In this document: piece after piece, positions 63,248 through 64,000 of the stretch | How positions within the stretch are numbered: the stretch's first letter is position 1 | Layout: the number at the start of each line of letters is the position of its first letter | Assembly: GCF_014084125.1 (NCBI RefSeq) | Contig: NZ_CP048405.1 | Coordinates: forward strand, 2,480,001-2,544,000 | DNA length: 64,000 nt | Source: Streptacidiphilus sp. PB12-B1b | GTDB taxonomy: Bacteria > Actinomycetota > Actinomycetes > Streptomycetales > Streptomycetaceae | Direction: 5' to 3' | The notes under the pieces: generated by a model | Database searches by the model: none | Seen by the model: only the letters and a program-made list of their open reading frames with translations | What the model was told of the DNA's origin: nothing | Program-made: the position numbers and the translations under genes

Positions 63248-64000
63248 TCACGCCCGGGCCCGGCCGAGATCCCGGTGCACGGCCAGCGCCACCCGCTGGA
63301 TGGTCTGCACGCCGTACTCCATGGTCGGGTTGGAGTCGGTCAGCACCACCATCCGGTAGTCCCGGCCGCTGCCGGTGAAGACCCCCAGGCTGTGCACCCG
63401 CCACCCGCGCGAGGCGCGCGGCAGCCAGCCGTTCTTGTCGTGCGCGACCACCCCGGGCGGAGTCCCGTACGGCGTGCCCCAGCGCTGCGCCGGATCCACC
63501 CCGGCCATCAGCCCCAGCGCGTAGGCCCGCCAGTGCGCCGAGAGGACGTCCCGGCGGTCGGTCAGCACGTCCAGCAGTCGCATCTCGTCCACGGCGTCGA
63601 TCCGCGTCAGCCCCCAGTAGTCGCCGGGGCCCGGCACGGTGTCGGCCATGCCCGCCAGCCGCAGGAAGGCCGCGAAGCGGTCCCGGCCCAGGTCCCGCCA
63701 CAGGGCGGTCGCCGCGTCGTTGTCCGAATACGTGATCATCACATGCAGCTTGGCCGTCTCCCAGGCGTCCAGCTCCCGCCCCCGCTCCTGCGCCCGGCGC
63801 AGCACCGCGGCCATCACCGTCGCCTTGACCGCGCTGGCCGAGTCGAAGGCGCGGTAGGCGTGCAGTGAGCAGGTGACCCCGGTGACCGGGTCCTTGACGG
63901 TGAGGCCCACGCTGTCGTCGCGGCCGCGCAGCGCGGCGGTGATGTCCGCGCCGAGGCGTTCCGCGAGCGCGGGGTGCGCCCCCGAGGCGCAGACCCCGCC
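63248..64000 (-). CDS. Class A beta-lactamase-like serine hydrolase, partial
   Basis: The frame is open to the right window edge, so the N-terminus, including any signal peptide, is missing. The 250 visible residues have the SxxK motif SAVK in FDSASAVKATVMAAVL, the SDN motif in TYSDNDAATALW and HDKNGWLPR in place of the KTG box. No convincing EPELN-type loop is seen, so a D-Ala-D-Ala-peptidase or unknown esterase role is as likely as antibiotic hydrolysis. It probably acts outside the cell on wall peptides. Confidence 0.82.
   Translation of the reverse strand, partial: GGVCASGAHPALAERLGADITAALRGRDDSVGLTVKDPVTGVTCSLHAYRAFDSASAVKATVMAAVLRRAQERGRELDAWETAKLHVMITYSDNDAATALWRDLGRDRFAAFLRLAGMADTVPGPGDYWGLTRIDAVDEMRLLDVLTDRRDVLSAHWRAYALGLMAGVDPAQRWGTPYGTPPGVVAHDKNGWLPRASRGWRVHSLGVFTGSGRDYRMVVLTDSNPTMEYGVQTIQRVALAVHRDLGRARA

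Noticed and set aside
63248..64000. Antibiotic-resistance beta-lactamase
   Set aside because: SxxK and SDN are present but the KTG box is KNG and no clear EPELN loop is seen; the sequence does not show penicillin hydrolysis.

Overview
The window is chromosomal DNA of a high-GC filamentous actinomycete, most likely a Streptomyces relative. The signs are strong G/C bias at third codon positions, GTG starts, many 4-nt start/stop overlaps, a monomeric NADP-isocitrate dehydrogenase, the MurT/GatD pair, an AfsR-type regulator, UTRA-GntR and ROK regulators, and a c-di-AMP riboswitch ahead of a wall hydrolase. There is no insertion sequence, prophage, CRISPR array, tRNA or rRNA that I can recognise. 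It looks like ordinary core-to-accessory chromosome.

Layout. 1-10 kb: a PLP decarboxylase (cut by the window edge), lipoprotein N-acyltransferase, GlmS, an ACT-GNAT protein acetyltransferase, an SGNH hydrolase, isocitrate dehydrogenase and a gamma-carbonic anhydrase. 10-15.5 kb: two sugar-type regulators (GntR with a DasR-like palindrome; ROK), an orphan type-ISP-like specificity protein and a secreted GH18 protein preceded by a perfect palindrome. 15.4-21 kb: the biotin genes, bioB-bioA-bioD on the minus strand and bioF on the plus strand coupled to a tiny zinc-ribbon ORF. 21-30 kb: an oxidoreductase, an NlpC/P60 hydrolase under a ydaO-type riboswitch and a Crp-like site, NUDIX, CtaG, D-lactate dehydrogenase, phosphofructokinase, and MurT/GatD divergent from a peptide deformylase. 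30-42 kb: lipid metabolism (two TetR regulators, two acyl-CoA dehydrogenases, thiolase, FabG) around a BAHD-type acyltransferase, a metallo-beta-lactamase-fold enzyme and an odd zinc-finger SDR protein. 42-52 kb: a three-gene sugar ABC importer, a bacterial nitric oxide synthase divergent from an AfsR-like regulator, and an MFS exporter. 52-58 kb: AraC and TetR regulators, a quinone reductase, an alpha/alpha-toroid protein, and a SIS isomerase / PfkB kinase / class II aldolase operon. 58-64 kb: a kdp potassium-ATPase operon led by two extra mini-ORFs, then a beta-lactamase-like serine hydrolase cut by the window end.

How it fits together. Several genes serve the cell wall (GlmS, MurT/GatD, the riboswitch-controlled NlpC/P60, the serine hydrolase). 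Amino-sugar and sugar use is represented by GlmS, GH18, GntR/ROK, the ABC importer and the SIS/PfkB/aldolase set. Fatty-acid oxidation is represented by the TetR-flanked sets. Beyond genes, the best signals are five copies of a 15-bp near-palindrome (TTGACG-N3-CGTCAG) confined to 38.7-61.6 kb, the overlapping mini-ORF cascade at the head of kdp, and a recurrent layout in which a -10-like hexamer sits 6-8 nt before the start codon, which suggests many leaderless transcripts.
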